NCBI RefSeq assembly: GCF_014851395.1
Contig: NW_024040040.1
Span: 15,799,403-15,863,402, forward strand
Direction: 5' to 3'
Length of the DNA stretch: 64,000 nucleotides
Source of the DNA: Micropterus salmoides
Taxonomy: Eukaryota; Chordata; Actinopteri; Centrarchiformes; Centrarchidae
Position numbers and translations under genes: made by a program. Shown in pieces: positions 61,286 through 64,000 of the stretch (within the stretch, counting starts at the first letter, position 1; every line of letters starts with the position of its first letter). The notes under the pieces were generated by a model. It was not told the DNA's origin. It ran no database searches and saw only the letters and a program-made list of their open reading frames with translations.

Positions 61286-61867
61286 ATGGACGTCACAGGT
61301 AATCAATTAGGAGTAATGACTCCAAAACGACATATAATTATAGATCCAGTTGCAATGAGTATGGCTCCTAGAAAGAAGACTCCCCCAACGACATTGGCTG
61401 ATTTTCTGGACCGAAAGGCTTAGACGCCTCAGTTTAAATGGGCAGTGGAAGATTTTAGAATGTCGGGATTCTTGTTTGAGCACGGATCAGTTCATCTTTA
61501 TGAAATTTTTCTTCCTGAAAGCACACCGCACGTTAGTTTTTCAGCCAAAGAATGGAATTACTTCAGAAACAAAGTCTGTAAAGATATGAGTGCTTCAAAA
61601 GGACCAGGGCAACGAAAAGGCTACCCCATCACGTCTAAAGAGTGGGAGACGTGGTTCAGCACCGGCTTTGTGGTCCAGTGGGGAGAATGGGATAGAACCC
61701 TTGAAGTCTTCTCGCACATTGATAAATTATTCAGATGGTATAAACCTTATGTTAGCTATGTAGGGATCAAAAGAAAACTTTTTGGTCCTGAGGAAGATGA
61801 ACAACAAACAATACCACAGACAACCTCAAAGACCTCCACGACGTGGCTGACAGTGACATTGTTCTAA
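61286..61867 (+). pseudogene. Unrecognised intronless ORF with one nonsense codon
   Basis: From an ATG at 61286 a frame runs to TAA at 61865, interrupted only by TAG at 61421 after 45 codons. The part after the stop (140 codons open from 61445) is not low-complexity. It is Trp/Phe/Tyr-rich (KEWNYFRNKVC, SKEWETWFSTGFVVQWGEWD) and ends in an acidic, Thr-rich stretch. I do not recognise the family. Intronless structure, its own compact promoter and an overlap-like second frame downstream suggest a captured viral or mobile-element gene. Function unknown. Confidence 0.5.
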
Positions 61868-61872
61868 TTAAT

Positions 61873-62178
61873 ATGTCTTGTACTGGTACGAGGACATGTG
61901 CAGAGGGTGAGGATCTATCAAGCAGCCCTGAATATTTACCATAATTCCAAGATGATGTCGTCGATAACTCATGGGTGGATGACTATGGCAAAGAACTGGG
62001 GAAAAGAAATTTAACATTTCTCATTCCTGAAGAAAAATCAGAAGAGGACAAGAGCAGGGACAAGCCGTTTAAGGGTGCCTGTTTGGACACTCTGGACTGT
62101 TGTGACAAGGACTCAAGGACACACACTAAAACTATTGCTAGCAGTAGTCTACCCCAAGTGAAAAAGAAATATACTTAA
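61873..62178 (+). pseudogene. Second unrecognised ORF, one nonsense codon
   Basis: A frame from ATG 61873 to TAA 62176, with one stop at about 61942, is acidic then basic (EEKSEEDKSRDKP). Its frame stays open backwards into the end of the preceding ORF (NLKDLHDVADSDIVLIN), so the two may once have overlapped or been one frame. No family recognised. Confidence 0.35.
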
Positions 62179-62640
62179 GTAGCACTTTTTTTGGATGCAC
62201 TTATTATATTTTAATTGTACTATACTAAGTGTATATTAAATGTATTATTTTGGAACAACTTAAAGTATATTAAGTGTCATTTTAAAAATACTTAAAGTCA
62301 ACTTTAAGATAATTGCAATATATTTTAATATACTTTGTTGTGTTAAAATGGACCTATTTAAAGTACCTTTGCTGTAATTTAAATATACTTTTTTAAATTT
62401 AACTTAAAATACCCTTTTGTGCTATACTTGAAGAACTGTTTAAATATATTTTAAATGTGTTCCCTGAACATTTTTATTAGCATTTCAGCATATTAATAAT
62501 TTATTACTAGTATACTCCAAGAACCATTATTAATATCTTGGGAAGCTGCTTTATTAAACCATTCAGTATGAGAATAATGCATTATTAATGCATTAAAAAT
62601 ATCTTGCCCTTTTAGCATAATAATAAAAATCAGTTAAAAA
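62179..62640. repeat. AT-rich repeat of AGTATA/TTAAA type
   Basis: Dense in short self-complementary motifs (TATACTTAAGTA, AAAGTATATTAAG, TTTAAATATACTT). Resembles AT-rich MITEs of fish. Ends not resolved. Confidence 0.35.
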
Positions 62641-62834
62641 AAGTATTTTACAACACACACACATACAGACAACTAAAAAACTTTAATTTTGTGTACATTA
62701 CAAAAATAAATTCCTGTACATTAAAAGGTATAGCAGCATGTATCATATATTGACCAAAATACCTTCAAATATAAATAAAATCAGTAAAATGATGACATAT
62801 GATCAGTATTACTGAAAAGTACACTATACACATC

Positions 62835-63080
62835 ACATCATTAATGTTACCCATGGGGGTCCCTCACACAGTTCGGACTCTGGGTACGGCTCAGATGACC
62901 TCATGGCAAGCCATCCCACTTCTGACACCATATGCGGCGAAAGGCGAGAGCAGTCATCCTACCCAGATTCAAACACAGGTCTACCGGGTACCAAACATGC
63001 AACTTTGACAGCAACAGCAGCTCGTTGGTATGGCAGTCCAAGCTCTTACTCAACTGTTGTGAAGGTACTCCGTCACAAGC
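62835..63080 (-). repeat. Possible SINE or short interspersed repeat
   Basis: On the minus strand a B-box-like GTTTGAATC lies near 62970, within GC-richer DNA bounded by AT-rich sequence. No A box or tail clearly seen. Confidence 0.25.
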
Positions 63081-64000
63081 ATATAGTATAAATGGTGAAA
63101 CCAAACTGAAACTGAAAAATGTCACAATCCTTATCCTTCAAGTGGAGGGTCGGTTATCTTTGAGTAGGACTTGTTGCATTTTCTGTGACTGCAGACTCTA
63201 TGGGATTTGGAAACTGCTTTATCACACAGCATCTGTGGAAGGGAAAAGGAAATATTTTGCCTATATCAAAGCAATATTACCTCTAATTAATTAATAACCA
63301 GTCAGATTTTTTATTTTGTTTAAAGTTGACACCATATGACACCATGTCTAGCTGTTCTGATAATGCTAACCGTTTAGGTTCAGGTGAAATGGTTTTCCAC
63401 AAGGGACCCCTCCAAGTAAATGCTCAGTTCTTCCATTACAACATGATCAAAAACATTACATAAACACTACTGTACATTCAGCCAAGGAGCTGTATATGAT
63501 AAAATGTTATTAAACAGGTACAACAAATAACACAAACATACAGACTTGTTTAACAACTGTTCTGTCTACATGTCATTTCACATTAACACAGCAGTTAATT
63601 TGTGAAGTACAAAAGTAGCAAATTACTTAATGTAGAACAATATTTTAAATAAAATAATTTTTTCACAAGAATGTTTGTTTATTTAGTCTGACCCTGTTGA
63701 CATATATTGAGAGCAAGAACAGTGATCGTGTGCAGGAGCCAGACATACCTATGAGCACATTGAGCTTGTGAGGGTCCAGCTGGTCCTTTGAGGTTTTCGA
63801 GGCCTCTGAGCCATCTGAGTGAGGCAACGATCCCAGGAAATGCAGTTGCAAATGAGATATAATAAATATTCAGTTAGGCCAGTACTTCCACCCTGTTTTA
63901 GTTCTTCATTTGCGTATCATTATAAACACTGTAATTCTATTCTTATAGCAAATCTTTATTATTATTCTTTATTTCATTTTCTTGAGCTAAGGCAGGAAAT
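63081..64000. other. Right end of window, no gene seen
   Basis: AT-rich non-coding DNA. Only short unsupported frames. Confidence 0.4.

Overview
The window reads as teleost fish genomic DNA, probably a percomorph (inference). Genes are split by GT-AG introns. The DNA between them is full of fish-type Tc1/mariner and hAT elements, Rex1/CR1-, L2- and L1-like LINE pieces, a DIRS1-type retrotransposon, a tRNA-derived SINE and long (GT)n tracts. The genes are immunoglobulin-superfamily leukocyte receptors or ligands. CD200 next to BTLA matches the order known from vertebrate immune loci (human 3q13).

Region 1 (1 to about 29.9 kb, + strand) is a tandem array of four CD200 (OX-2)-like genes. Each has the exon plan signal / V / C2 / short linker / transmembrane / one or two small tail exons, with phase-1 boundaries around the Ig domains. 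Unit 1 (V exon at 212) is broken: a DIRS1-like element replaces half of its V exon and the following intron. Unit 2 (8350-12525) is open, but a +1 change in an A run in the transmembrane exon truncates the tail. Unit 3 (15533-20446, 329 codons) and unit 4 (26212-29836, 346 codons) splice into intact frames. Tail-exon relics of a further copy lie near 24.7-25.0 kb. The C2 exons are almost identical between units, while V exons, introns and tails diverge.

Region 2 (about 32.4-45 kb, or to 52.1 kb with alternative tail exons, + strand) is the more divergent single gene that I take as cd200 itself. It has two V-type exons before the C2 exon, where the usual plan is one V plus one C2. The nearest 3' exon gives an almost tail-less protein. 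Three further phase-compatible exons at 47.7, 51.8 and 52.1 kb could give a longer tail.

Region 3 (52.4-60.7 kb, - strand) holds two BTLA-like receptors. The upstream copy B (58950-60446) has a long tail with an ITIM and an ITSM-like motif closely matching BTLA. The downstream copy A (52389-54983, 211 codons) has a nearly identical V domain but a short tail with only a YxN (Grb2-type) motif. A Tc1 element of 1.6 kb lies between them.

Region 4 (60.9-64 kb) has an unrecognised intronless reading frame broken by a nonsense codon. A TATA box and a duplicated block of about 90 bp precede it. It looks like a captured viral or mobile-element gene, but I cannot name the family.

Mechanistically, CD200-type proteins are membrane ligands that restrain myeloid cells through CD200R, and BTLA is an inhibitory lymphocyte receptor. 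The locus is thus a cluster of immune-checkpoint genes that is being duplicated, homogenised and broken by transposons. All splice models are read by eye from exon phase and paralogue comparison, not from transcripts.
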